DNA of 9,909 nucleotides from Pseudomonadota bacterium (GTDB lineage: Bacteria; SZUA-182; DTGQ01): positions 1-9,909 of the forward strand of contig JAUWIR010000113.1 of assembly GCA_030605265.1 (NCBI GenBank), written 5' to 3'. The notes under the pieces are model-generated. The model ran no database searches and was not told the origin of the DNA. It saw only the letters and a list, made by a program, of their open reading frames with translations. Below, piece after piece: positions 1-5,518 of this stretch. The position numbers and the translations under genes are program-made. Each line of letters starts with the position of its first letter. Positions within the stretch are counted from its first letter, which is position 1.

Positions 1-1
1 A

Positions 2-766
2 AATCATCATAAGCTTTTAACAGGTCTAAAATGCCTGATGGCCTCATTTGAAAACCGTTCCGAAATTTCTAAAACCGATTTAAACATTATCAGTAAACTG
101 GGGCTAAAATTTCAAGGCAAGCAAACATGGCCACTTTTTAAGAGCTATCAACCAGGTTTTGTTCCCTGGTCACTCAAGGCCCATGAAATTCGATTTCTTA
201 CCATTGCTCTCAAAGAATCGATAAATATTGCCCTAATGATTAAAGAAAACCCCAATATCCTTGATTCTCCAAAAGAAGGGCAGTATCTTGTTCGGACCCT
301 GAAGAATAAACAATGGAAAAACAGTTGGTTTCTGCCTGCACCACTTCCTGAGCAAAAGCTTTTGCCTACAGTTGATGAGGTTTGTCTGGCCCGACTTAAA
401 CGTTCAAAATTAATTCATAGCGGGACATGGGAAATAGACTGTATATTACTGCCTATGATAATAAGGGAAGGTGAAAGACCTTTTTATCCTTATGGTCTTC
501 CAATTCTTGATGAAAATGGCGCAGCGCTTTTTTTTGACGTTATTACACCAAAAAATTTGATAAGTGATGTGCCGGGCAAATTCATGGAGGCGATTCAGAA
601 GATAAATCGATTACCTAAAGCGCTGCTTATTGGTAGTAAACAAGGCTTTGATTTACTCGAATTTATGGCAAAGGAATTAGGCATTTCCATTAAGCAAGTA
701 GATAAGCTTCCTGCTGTGGAAACTTTTCTTTCCGGAATGGAAGCCTATTTTTCCAATCAAGAATAA
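2..766 (+). CDS. DUF7309/DUF6930-type protein, 5'-truncated by the window edge
   Basis: The frame is open from the left edge, so the gene almost certainly begins outside the window; the first internal ATG is at 38. Counting from that ATG, residues 22-54 contain GLKFQGK..WP.FKSYQPGFVPW.L...E..FL. This pattern is familiar from the C-terminal half of DUF7309 proteins (a conserved PG..PW followed by an acidic residue). Residues about 130-240 match my recollection of DUF6930: a W-E-D strand, then P(I)LDENG, then LP.ALLIGSKQGFDLLEFMAKELGI and the closing LPAVETFL helix. The two domains commonly occur together in one protein of unknown biochemical function, probably cytoplasmic, since no membrane segment is visible. 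I infer no function. The stop is TAA at 764-766, with no strong terminator after it. Confidence 0.75.
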   Translation, partial: NHHKLLTGLKCLMASFENRSEISKTDLNIISKLGLKFQGKQTWPLFKSYQPGFVPWSLKAHEIRFLTIALKESINIALMIKENPNILDSPKEGQYLVRTLKNKQWKNSWFLPAPLPEQKLLPTVDEVCLARLKRSKLIHSGTWEIDCILLPMIIREGERPFYPYGLPILDENGAALFFDVITPKNLISDVPGKFMEAIQKINRLPKALLIGSKQGFDLLEFMAKELGISIKQVDKLPAVETFLSGMEAYFSNQE

Positions 767-1104
767 ATTATTACTTGTAAATAATTATCAGAGAAGAGCG
801 GGGGGTATGGATTTATGAATCCAACTCATTAATTAGGGGATGAAAATTGTAATAACCCGACAACTCTATTAGATGTAAGATATTTAGCCAATATTCAGGA
901 GAAAGTTTCAATGTTTTTCAGGAAAATGTATGGTGAGGGCTGTAAGGGGCATCGGGGGTAACCCCGGCTACTACTTGGAAGGGGATGCTTTGGGCTTCGC
1001 TTCGCTTTGTCGTAAGCGCTCCCTGATTTTAGCAGATTGAAAAATTATCGATCTTGACATATGGTCTAAATTTGGTATCATATAAAGACCGGAGGTGATA
1101 ATAA
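767..1104. other. Intergenic region with no convincing gene
   Basis: About 340 bases separate the DUF6930-type gene from the phd-parE operon. The left part is AT-rich. The stretch around 945-1022 is noticeably richer in G+C, with a GGGG-TAA-CCCC near-palindrome at about 954-965 and a TTCGCTTCGC repeat near 995. Short frames exist there but lack a ribosome binding site or recognisable sequence. The compositional step suggests a small imported or rearranged fragment, which is an inference. The operon promoter lies at the right end. Confidence 0.5.
1054..1081 (+). promoter_or_regulatory. Promoter of the phd-parE operon, overlapping a likely operator
   Basis: A perfect -35 box TTGACA (1054-1059) is followed after 16 bases by TATCAT (1076-1081), a 5/6 match to the -10 consensus. 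Transcription would start near 1088, just before the GGAGGTGAT ribosome binding site (1091-1099). Outer arms ATATG (1059-1063) and CATAT (1079-1083) are inverted around the promoter core, and the half-motif TGGT occurs twice between them (TGGTCTAAA, TTGGTATCA). Phd/YefM antitoxins typically repress their own operon by binding such sites, so autoregulation is likely but inferred. Confidence 0.75.
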
Positions 1105-1392
1105 ATGAATATTTCAACAGATATTAAACCAATAACCTATCTTAAATCACGAGCAGCAGATTTATTAAAACAAATTAATGAAACACGTCGTCCTGTAATT
1201 ATCACACAAAATGGTGAGCCAAAGGCAGTTTTACAGGACCCAAAGAGCTACGAAGACATGAAAAATGCCCTTGGGATACTAAAACTTATCACTCAAGCAG
1301 AAGAACAAATTAAAAATAATCAAGTGAAAACCCAGGATGAAGTATTTAAAAATTTAAAAAAAGCATTGATTAAAGATGAAGAAAAAGTATGA
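1105..1392 (+). CDS. Phd/YefM-family antitoxin
   Basis: This 95-residue protein starts at an ATG six bases after a near-ideal GGAGGTGAT ribosome binding site. It has the classic Phd/YefM layout. The N-terminal DNA-binding and dimerisation fold covers residues 1-60: I.PITYLKSRAADLLKQINETRRPVIITQNGEPKAVL.D..SYE. An acidic and basic, probably unstructured C-terminal tail (about 65-95) would clamp onto the toxin. It should neutralise the ParE-like protein encoded immediately downstream and repress its own promoter. The stop codon TGA (1390-1392) lies inside the toxin gene, a 17-bp overlap indicating translational coupling. The assignment rests on characteristic motifs and on the pairing, and I am confident of it. 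Confidence 0.92.
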   Translation: MNISTDIKPITYLKSRAADLLKQINETRRPVIITQNGEPKAVLQDPKSYEDMKNALGILKLITQAEEQIKNNQVKTQDEVFKNLKKALIKDEEKV

Positions 1393-1711
1393 AATAATAT
1401 GGGCTAAGGTTGCAGAAAAAGATTTGGCGAACATAATTGAATATATTGCTAATGATAGTCCCTCTAATGCGTTAAAAATTTTAAAAAAAATAAAAGAAAA
1501 AACTTCCAGTCTTTATCATTCACCGAAACGAGGCCGCATCATACCGGAACTACAAGAACAAGGCATTTTCCAATATCGAGAATTAATTATTTCTCCTTGG
1601 AGAGTGATTTATAGGATATCAGAAAAAGATATATATATTTTATCTGTATTTGATTCACGACAAAATGTAGAAGACGTTTTGTTCAAAAGGCTCATAAATT
1701 CAAAAATTTAA
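1376..1711 (+). CDS. ParE/RelE-superfamily toxin
   Basis: The 111-residue product carries the ParE signature. There is an N-terminal strand then A.KDLANIIEYIA (residues 13-25), a second helix with K.IKEKTSSL (about 35-46), P.RGR..PEL (50-59), Y.REL...PWRVIYRI (67-81) and a final strand ending in V.DSRQNVEDVL (91-102). ParE-type members poison DNA gyrase and the related RelE-type members cut mRNA; the P.GR..PEL and PWRVIYR motifs favour the ParE branch. The target itself cannot be read from the sequence. The start overlaps the antitoxin by 17 bp, the standard antitoxin-first order. Nothing suggests damage, since length and all conserved blocks are normal for the family. Confidence 0.9.
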   Translation: MKKKYEIIWAKVAEKDLANIIEYIANDSPSNALKILKKIKEKTSSLYHSPKRGRIIPELQEQGIFQYRELIISPWRVIYRISEKDIYILSVFDSRQNVEDVLFKRLINSKI

Positions 1712-1757
1712 ACATGCTTTTTTTTGCCTGATTTTGCATTCCACTGGTTTTATCCGG

Positions 1758-1777
1758 CGCCCATTGGCGAATTTTTT
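1758..1777 (+). terminator. Weak possible terminator after parE
   Basis: A short CGCC-CATT-GGCG hairpin (1758-1769) is followed by AA and six T residues (1772-1777). The stem is only four G+C pairs, so this is at best a marginal Rho-independent terminator for the phd-parE operon. Confidence 0.25.
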
Positions 1778-1804
1778 CTTGCCCTATTTTTGACCTGCTG
1801 CGCT

Positions 1805-1852
1805 AACAGAATCAAGACATTGTCCCATAACAGAAGCAAGACATTGTCCCAT
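1805..1852. repeat. Two tandem 24-bp direct repeats
   Basis: The units at 1805-1828 and 1829-1852 are identical except for one base (AACAGAATCAAG versus AACAGAAGCAAG). Each ends in ACATTGTCCCAT. They lie directly next to the 3' end of the decayed caspase gene. Read on the minus strand each unit begins ATGGGACAATGTCTTG. Multi-copy terminal repeats of this kind occur at the ends of some insertion sequences, so this may be a leftover transposon end. No transposase is present, and that origin is a guess. Confidence 0.8.
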
Positions 1853-1856
1853 AAAA

Positions 1857-2522
1857 TTAATCAATCAAGGCCAGGGGGAAATTCACATAGCCGTCCGGGG
1901 TGTGGGTGATGGGATGTTGTGCGCCGTTGGTAAGCTGAGGAACTGTCTCGGAGACATAGGTATCCAACTCTTTCATGGAAATTTTATTATCCTTAATCAA
2001 GTCGGCCTTCCCGCTCAACCCTTTTACCAGGGCGTGGGTGAAAGCGCCATGCCCCCAGGCATCATCTTCCTGCGAAAGCCCCCGCCCCCTGCTTGAGGTA
2101 AAAATAACGGCATTGGCCTCCTGAAGCTCCTTAACAAATCTGTCACTATCAACTCCTCTGGTCTTTTTGCCGCTTAATCCTTCCGAATGGCAGGTATCGG
2201 CAAAAATAAGCTTTAGCAGGAAGATCAAGGGTGGCTTCAGCTCACGACAGGAGACAGCCCTGGCGCGTTTTATGCCCCCATCCCTGCTAAAGGCGGCATT
2301 GCTCGGCAGAAAATAAAAATCTCCCCTTTCATCATTCAATCCATGGCCGGCAATAAATAGAAGGACAACATCTTTGTGCCCTGCGCGGCCCAGATAATTG
2401 AGGTTATCGAGTATATTCTCATAGATTGGCTTGATTGTGGTTTTATCTGTGATAAGAAGACTGTTTACCTTTCTGAATAGTTTCCCCTCCCGGGACTTAA
2501 ATATTTTCCTTTTCCTTGCCAA
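1857..2522 (-). CDS. Caspase-like (peptidase C14) C-terminal fragment
   Basis: This is the longest remaining open frame of the decayed WD40-caspase gene, 221 residues if read from a TTG at 2522. That start has no convincing ribosome binding site, and stop codon TAG lies shortly upstream at 2534-2532. The catalytic dyad is still visible: His60 in LLFIAGHG and Cys111 in IFADTCHSE. A later block (TSS...SQED.AWGHGAFTHALVKGLSGKAD) and the C-terminal NFPLAL strand are also normal for the family. It lacks the N-terminal third of the fold and carries a scrambled stretch at residues 96-104, so proteolytic activity is doubtful. Treat it as a gene remnant rather than an independent protein. Confidence 0.6.
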   Translation of the reverse strand: MARKRKIFKSREGKLFRKVNSLLITDKTTIKPIYENILDNLNYLGRAGHKDVVLLFIAGHGLNDERGDFYFLPSNAAFSRDGGIKRARAVSCRELKPPLIFLLKLIFADTCHSEGLSGKKTRGVDSDRFVKELQEANAVIFTSSRGRGLSQEDDAWGHGAFTHALVKGLSGKADLIKDNKISMKELDTYVSETVPQLTNGAQHPITHTPDGYVNFPLALID

Positions 2523-2700
2523 GCTCTTGAGCTATGGCTTTCTGTGTATCTCCAAGCCTGATGGCTGCCTCCACCACTTGCGGTTTATAAAAAGTGGAGC
2601 GGTATTGATCAATGCCGTAAACATTATTGCCAATGCGCACATTCAGCCACTTGTCGCCACTGTGCCATCGCCACTGGTTAGCAAATAAGCATTTTTTTGG
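1857..2700 (-). pseudogene. Decayed WD40-linked caspase-family (C14) gene
   Basis: Three lines of evidence show a broken gene. First, in a different frame from the caspase part, 2497-2700 encodes GDKWLNVRIGNNVYGID, FYKPQVVEAA and RLGDTQKAI, the characteristic junction between WD40 repeats and the downstream segment in WD40-caspase proteins. Everything upstream (the WD40 propeller) is gone. Second, the expected region between that segment and the caspase core, including the usual ALIVG.S.Y start of the C14 fold, is missing; the caspase frame resumes at about 2498 with KSREGKLFRKV. Third, at 2237-2211 the in-frame reading KPPLIFLLK is aberrant, whereas another frame gives ATLDLPAK, the normal sequence before the catalytic strand. 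That indicates two nearby compensating indels. The intact ancestor would have been a large cytoplasmic or envelope-associated caspase-like protease. Confidence 0.8.
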
Positions 2701-2711
2701 TTAATGCCGGA

Positions 2712-3626
2712 TTAAACTTCCTCGTGAGGAGTGTTTAACTGTTCGTCAATAAAGCTAAGAATTTCTATTGGTAAGATTCCGGAATCTTTTAGCCACACTT
2801 GTAAATTTGAGTTTTTCTGAAGCATCCTTATTATTCTTTTACATTGAGGATATTGATTATGCCGATAAAACCAATTCTCAAGAAGAGGAGCTATTTCTTT
2901 TAATTGAACTTTATACCACAGCAAATATGATAGGATTAAATCTTGATTCTCAGAATTTAACATATCCCATTTTTCAACAAATCCACTTATCTTGCCAATT
3001 GATACTCTCAAACCAAAAGAAATTGACTTGCCGATAATTTCCTTCTTTTCGCTACTGGCTTTTTCATTGAGAAACTTAATTGCATTTTCAGGATAAGATG
3101 CTAGTGCCCTAGATAATATCTTATTTACGTAATCTTTATGTTTTTTATTTGCTTCTTTTTCGAGATATCTTATCGCAAGTTCCACATATTCATAAGTAGC
3201 TCTCCCTGTTATAAGTAGTGCTCCGATTATGTTTTGATGATGTTGTGTTCCAGGTTGGGCCAAATAGTTTCTCCCTCGATTAAGCCATTTGGAATCTCCT
3301 CGACTTTTTATTATTACCTGCCTTAACAATTCACTCTGTTGTGGATGTTGTGGATGTGAATCTAACCATTCAGTAATTATTTTCTCTAATGATGGACTAA
3401 GACAATTGGTTGTTAGAGGAACTAATACACGATATGCATCGTAATTTTGAGAATTGGCGTCTAACCATGTTTCAATTATTTTCTTTATTTTAGAATCACT
3501 GTAGTAATTAGCTGCCAACGGCACAAGCACATGACATATATTAGAATGTTTCGGATTCGCTTTAAGCCAATCTATAGTAATATCTTTAATTGTTTTTTCG
3601 ATATGGGCATACTGCCAAATAGGCAA
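2712..3626 (-). CDS. C-terminal helical-repeat fragment of the nuclease-solenoid gene
   Basis: The frame holds 304 codons from a TTG at 3626 that has no ribosome binding site; a TGA lies shortly upstream, so this is not a natural start. The first 95 residues hold three clear repeats of about 34 residues marked by WLKANP, WLDANS and WLDSHP (W at 20, 54 and 87), each followed about 12 residues later by VLVPL or a degenerate version. Further helical pairs follow to the end (for example YVELAIRYLEKEANKK, AIKFLNEKASSEKKEI, IAPLLENWFYRH). Such TPR/HEAT-like solenoids usually act as sensor or protein-binding arms, and WL..NP..H..V...L repeats occur in some bacterial conflict proteins. The stop is TAA at 2714-2712. 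Confidence 0.6.
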   Translation of the reverse strand: MPIWQYAHIEKTIKDITIDWLKANPKHSNICHVLVPLAANYYSDSKIKKIIETWLDANSQNYDAYRVLVPLTTNCLSPSLEKIITEWLDSHPQHPQQSELLRQVIIKSRGDSKWLNRGRNYLAQPGTQHHQNIIGALLITGRATYEYVELAIRYLEKEANKKHKDYVNKILSRALASYPENAIKFLNEKASSEKKEIIGKSISFGLRVSIGKISGFVEKWDMLNSENQDLILSYLLWYKVQLKEIAPLLENWFYRHNQYPQCKRIIRMLQKNSNLQVWLKDSGILPIEILSFIDEQLNTPHEEV

Positions 3627-4362
3627 AATTAGATCCCAAATTTTTCACTTTTTTTCTTATGTTAATGTTAAACATATCATCTTTATAATCTTTTTCTAAA
3701 TTAAGAATAAACTGTTTAAAGGATTCCCATAGAGAATTAAAAAAATGGTGTCTTTCTTTGAAATATCCCCACCGATAATGTTCAAATCTTGGTGTTTCTC
3801 CTACGTGATCTAAAATTTCTTTGCAATGAGATGCATTCGGATCAGGAATAACTTCTTCTCTATTTATAATTTTGCCGATTTCTCTCCATCCTGGCCTTTT
3901 TTGATTCAGCGCTTCATAATAAAAATTTTCAAGATCCCAACTTAAATTGCTTAATTCGCTATTAGTATTTCTTCCAAAACTTTGAAGAGTACGACCAAGA
4001 CATTTTTCTATGAATCCATTAACATTTCTGATACCTTTATGCCAGAGAAAGACACGTAGCTTTCCTAAAGTATTTGGCTCTTCAAGAATTGGCTCGTTTT
4101 TATCAAATCTATTTTTCATAATATGCCAACATTCCTGCATAGCATTATCAAGATAAATATCTTCTAATGAAACATCATCCATGCCGACAGGGGTTTGTCG
4201 TTTTTCACAAGTAATCTGAAATCTTATTTTTTCTAAAAGGGTGGGGGTATTGTCCATACAGAATTTCGTTAATAAATATGTTTCCCTGAGAGATTCTAAA
4301 AGGCTTTGTTTGGTAAGAGTTTTTTTAACTTGGATCCTGGATAAGAGCAAAGCAACCATCAA
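3586..4362 (-). CDS. Middle fragment of the nuclease-solenoid gene
   Basis: The frame holds up to 258 codons if read from TTG 4362, or from ATG 4359. Neither has a ribosome binding site, and the first ten residues (VALLLSRIQ) look like out-of-frame reading. Homology-like sequence begins at QVKKTLTKQSLLESLRETYLLTKFC, where Q-V-K is the third PD-(D/E)XK motif followed by a helix. A strand, IRFQITCEKR, follows. The remaining 150 or so residues (WHIMKNRFDKNEP, LRVFLWHKGIRNVNGF, RPGWREIGKII, HYRWGYFKERHHFF) are rich in aromatic residues and resemble nothing I know. The last 17 residues, after VKN near 3640, are probably frameshifted, because the +1 frame continues a sensible protein. Confidence 0.5.
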   Translation of the reverse strand: MMVALLLSRIQVKKTLTKQSLLESLRETYLLTKFCMDNTPTLLEKIRFQITCEKRQTPVGMDDVSLEDIYLDNAMQECWHIMKNRFDKNEPILEEPNTLGKLRVFLWHKGIRNVNGFIEKCLGRTLQSFGRNTNSELSNLSWDLENFYYEALNQKRPGWREIGKIINREEVIPDPNASHCKEILDHVGETPRFEHYRWGYFKERHHFFNSLWESFKQFILNLEKDYKDDMFNINIRKKVKNLGSNFAYLAVCPYRKNN

Positions 4363-4388
4363 CAGGGTGCAAAATATCTGAAAGGTTC

Positions 4389-4589
4389 TCAGTTGGTCTC
4401 AGCTAGTAGACCATGTTCTATATTTCCTTCTTTAATACCAGTAAAAAACTTTAACAAGAAGGTACTCATTTGGAGAGAAAAACCAGCTAAAGCCCACCAT
4501 CCTCCCATTGCCCTGCTTTTGTAATTCTCTTTCCAAAGTCTTATCAACTTTTGTAATTCGCTATAATCTTCGGAAACGCCAATGCCCAT
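4389..4589 (-). CDS. N-terminal fragment of the nuclease-solenoid gene
   Basis: This 66-codon frame has the only plausible real start of the broken gene: ATG at 4589 with a modest GGTGA about 5 bases upstream. Residues 10-25 form a charged helix. Residues 29-40 (GGWWALAGFSLQ) and the following hydrophobic helix (STFLLKFF) resemble the conserved N-terminal helix with GF..Q seen before the acidic residue in DUF4297-type nuclease domains. The frame ends at TGA 4391-4389, directly after the motif acidic residue (E64), so a stand-alone product would lack a complete active site. One extra base around 4392-4395 explains the premature stop. Confidence 0.55.
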   Translation of the reverse strand: MGIGVSEDYSELQKLIRLWKENYKSRAMGGWWALAGFSLQMSTFLLKFFTGIKEGNIEHGLLAETN

Positions 4590-4621
4590 TTATTTCACCA
4601 TAGTTTTTGAATATTGTTTTG

Positions 4622-4891
4622 TTAGGGTGTTTTCGATTCCCATCGCGATTTACCGGTCGCCCTGAAATAAAGTGACTCAGGGTCAACATCAAAACCGCAC
4701 GCCCACGCAAGAGTAGGCCAGGAATCAAGATAAAACTGTGAAAAAATTTCAGTATTACGCAATGGTTCCGCTATTTGATATTTATATACAAGATCCCGAA
4801 GATCTACTTCACCGGCTTCACCTGTGTTGAATTTTAGAAATATCCGACAGTCTTTAATATACCTTGCTTCTAAAATTGAAATACATTCCAT
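4622..4891 (-). CDS. DUF2442 family protein
   Basis: This 89-residue protein follows the DUF2442 pattern: an N-terminal strand (ILEARYIKDCRIFLKFNTGEAGEVDLRDLV), then EPLRNTEIFSQFYLDSWPTLAWACGFDVDPESLYF, with the conserved W..GFD..PE.LY near the end. The ATG at 4891 is preceded by AGGGAGAA at a good distance. It starts 14 bases after the stop of the DUF4160 gene on the same strand, so the two form one operon. DUF4160 and DUF2442 genes are often found adjacent and have been discussed as a possible toxin-antitoxin-like pair. The activity is unknown to me, and which partner would be the toxin cannot be said from sequence. Confidence 0.88.
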   Translation of the reverse strand: MECISILEARYIKDCRIFLKFNTGEAGEVDLRDLVYKYQIAEPLRNTEIFSQFYLDSWPTLAWACGFDVDPESLYFRATGKSRWESKTP

Positions 4892-4905
4892 AAGTTATTC
4901 TCCCT

Positions 4906-5154
4906 TTATACGAGTGGTTGAATGCCATGAAATTCCTGCGTTTCCCACATAATTAAGAGTTCATCGCGATGCAATTCCGCCCATTCTTCCACAAGACCAC
5001 GAACTTTCGCCGGAAGTGAACCAACTATGATATTCAGATTCTTGATGTCCATTGATGCCCGATATTCATTGTATTGTACATGAAAATGAGGTGGATTATG
5101 CTCATCAAAGTACATTGTGATGATAATTCCAAGAAATCTTGATATTTCCGGCAT
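4906..5154 (-). CDS. DUF4160 family protein
   Basis: The product is 82 residues, the usual size. It carries the DUF4160 hallmark PPHFHVQYNEYRASMDI (residues 21-37) after the start PEISRFLGIIITMYFDEHN. The C-terminal half KVRGLVEEWAELHRDELLIMWE matches the family helix that follows. The ATG at 5154 has an AAGGAGTAAGGC ribosome binding site. It is the first gene of a two-gene operon with the DUF2442 gene. Its upstream edge lies about 30 bases from the attC-like palindrome, so the pair could be a mobile gene-cassette cargo. Biochemical function is unknown; the conserved His residues hint at a metal- or nucleic-acid-related role, but that is speculation. Confidence 0.88.
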   Translation of the reverse strand: MPEISRFLGIIITMYFDEHNPPHFHVQYNEYRASMDIKNLNIIVGSLPAKVRGLVEEWAELHRDELLIMWETQEFHGIQPLV

Positions 5155-5181
5155 GCCTTACTCCTTTTTCCTTTTCATTTT

Positions 5182-5247
5182 AACTAACCCCCAAACCACG
5201 CAGTGGAGGCGACTTTTTGCCGCTCCACTGCCTTGGCATTGTTAGCC
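5182..5247 (-). other. attC: Integron attC-like recombination site
   Basis: Nested imperfect inverted arms surround one hairpin. The outermost pair is CTAAC (5184-5188) with GTTAG (5241-5245), then CCAA (5191-5194) with TTGG (5233-5236), then GCAGTGGAG (5200-5208) with CTCCACTGC (5223-5231). The last pair continues into CG/CG past one bulged G (5209), around a nine-base loop. On the minus strand it begins CTAACAA and ends GTTAG, lying five bases after the mazF stop, the expected place for attC. The outer boxes deviate by one base from the RYYYAAC / GTTRRRY consensus. No integrase or second clear attC is in the window. There is no T-run, which argues against a terminator. Confidence 0.5.
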
Positions 5248-5251
5248 AGAT

Positions 5252-5518
5252 TTACCTCTGGCAACATAATGCCTCCAACTTCATTAACTTCACTTTCCCA
5301 AAAACCTTATAATAAAAGACCTGACCCCCACTTTTCCATATTATTGGGATGATAGTAATAGTTTCAGCAAATTTATTGCCTATATCATTCGAGATTATTA
5401 ATGCGGGGCGTGTTTTATTTATTTCGGCCCCAACTGTTGGATCTAGGCATACAAAATATACTTCGCCTCTTTTCGGGAATTTTTTTAATCCCATTTTTCT
5501 AAGCTTGTTTGCTCCCAT
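5252..5518 (-). CDS. MazF/PemK-family toxin, truncated and probably inactive
   Basis: The N-terminal half is textbook MazF: RGEVYFVCLDPTVGAEINKTRPALIISND (residues 17-45) with the catalytic-type Arg37 in KTRP. In MazF ribonucleases the next strand ends in PIT or AIT, whose Thr is catalytic; here it reads IIPII (56-60). The following 28 residues do not look like a MazF C-terminus, and the protein stops at 88 instead of the usual 110-120. Either the gene was truncated by a rearrangement near 5335 or it has decayed. The start is uncertain. ATG 5518 overlaps the antitoxin by 34 bp, whereas ATG 5494 overlaps by only 10 bp and begins MGLKKFPKRGEVYF. The second start is at least as plausible. Confidence 0.75.
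   Translation of the reverse strand: MGANKLRKMGLKKFPKRGEVYFVCLDPTVGAEINKTRPALIISNDIGNKFAETITIIPIIWKSGGQVFYYKVFGKVKLMKLEALCCQR

Larger units (their letters stand above)
2712..4589 (-). pseudogene. Broken gene: PD-(D/E)XK nuclease domain fused to helical repeats
   Basis: Four reading-frame segments join into one protein of about 620 residues. Frame A (from ATG 4589) supplies residues 1-65 with GGWWALAGFSLQ and ends in LLAET. A third frame, 4393-4337, supplies TENLSDILHPVDGCFALIQ. A second frame then supplies VKKTLTK and the following 220 or so residues. After about 3640 another shift leads into WDLILPIWQYAHI and the repeat domain. The joined text gives G-F-x-x-Q, then E64, D71 and Q84-V-K86. 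This is the motif order of PD-(D/E)XK nucleases such as the DUF4297/Cap4 dsDNA endonucleases that act as effectors in anti-phage systems. The middle (about 90-310) is unrecognised and shows no P-loop. The remainder is alpha-solenoid. Sequencing error is possible, but three separate shifts next to another decayed gene favour real decay. Confidence 0.7.

Noticed and set aside
945..1022. Small G+C-richer frame or structural RNA before phd
   Set aside because: There is no start signal and no recognisable fold, and only a short GGGG/CCCC near-palindrome. The evidence is insufficient.
1724..1909. Forward frame of 61 codons after parE
   Set aside because: It runs through the tandem repeats and into the antisense of the caspase remnant. 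It has no ribosome binding site and no recognisable sequence.
2431..2688. Forward frame of 85 codons
   Set aside because: It is antisense to the WD40-caspase linker, whose minus-strand reading gives clear family sequence.
2768..3037. Forward frame of 89 codons
   Set aside because: It is the shadow of the helical-repeat fragment on the minus strand, with no ribosome binding site.
3649..3655. Programmed -1 frameshift on the A7 run (A-AAA-AAA) between the middle and repeat fragments
   Set aside because: The slippery heptamer is in the right phase, but a -1 shift leads to a nearby stop. The repeat domain lies in the +1 frame.
5184..5245. Rho-independent terminator for mazEF
   Set aside because: The hairpin is long but is followed on the minus strand by GTGGTTTGGGGG rather than a T-run. 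The outer CTAAC/GTTAG arms fit attC better.
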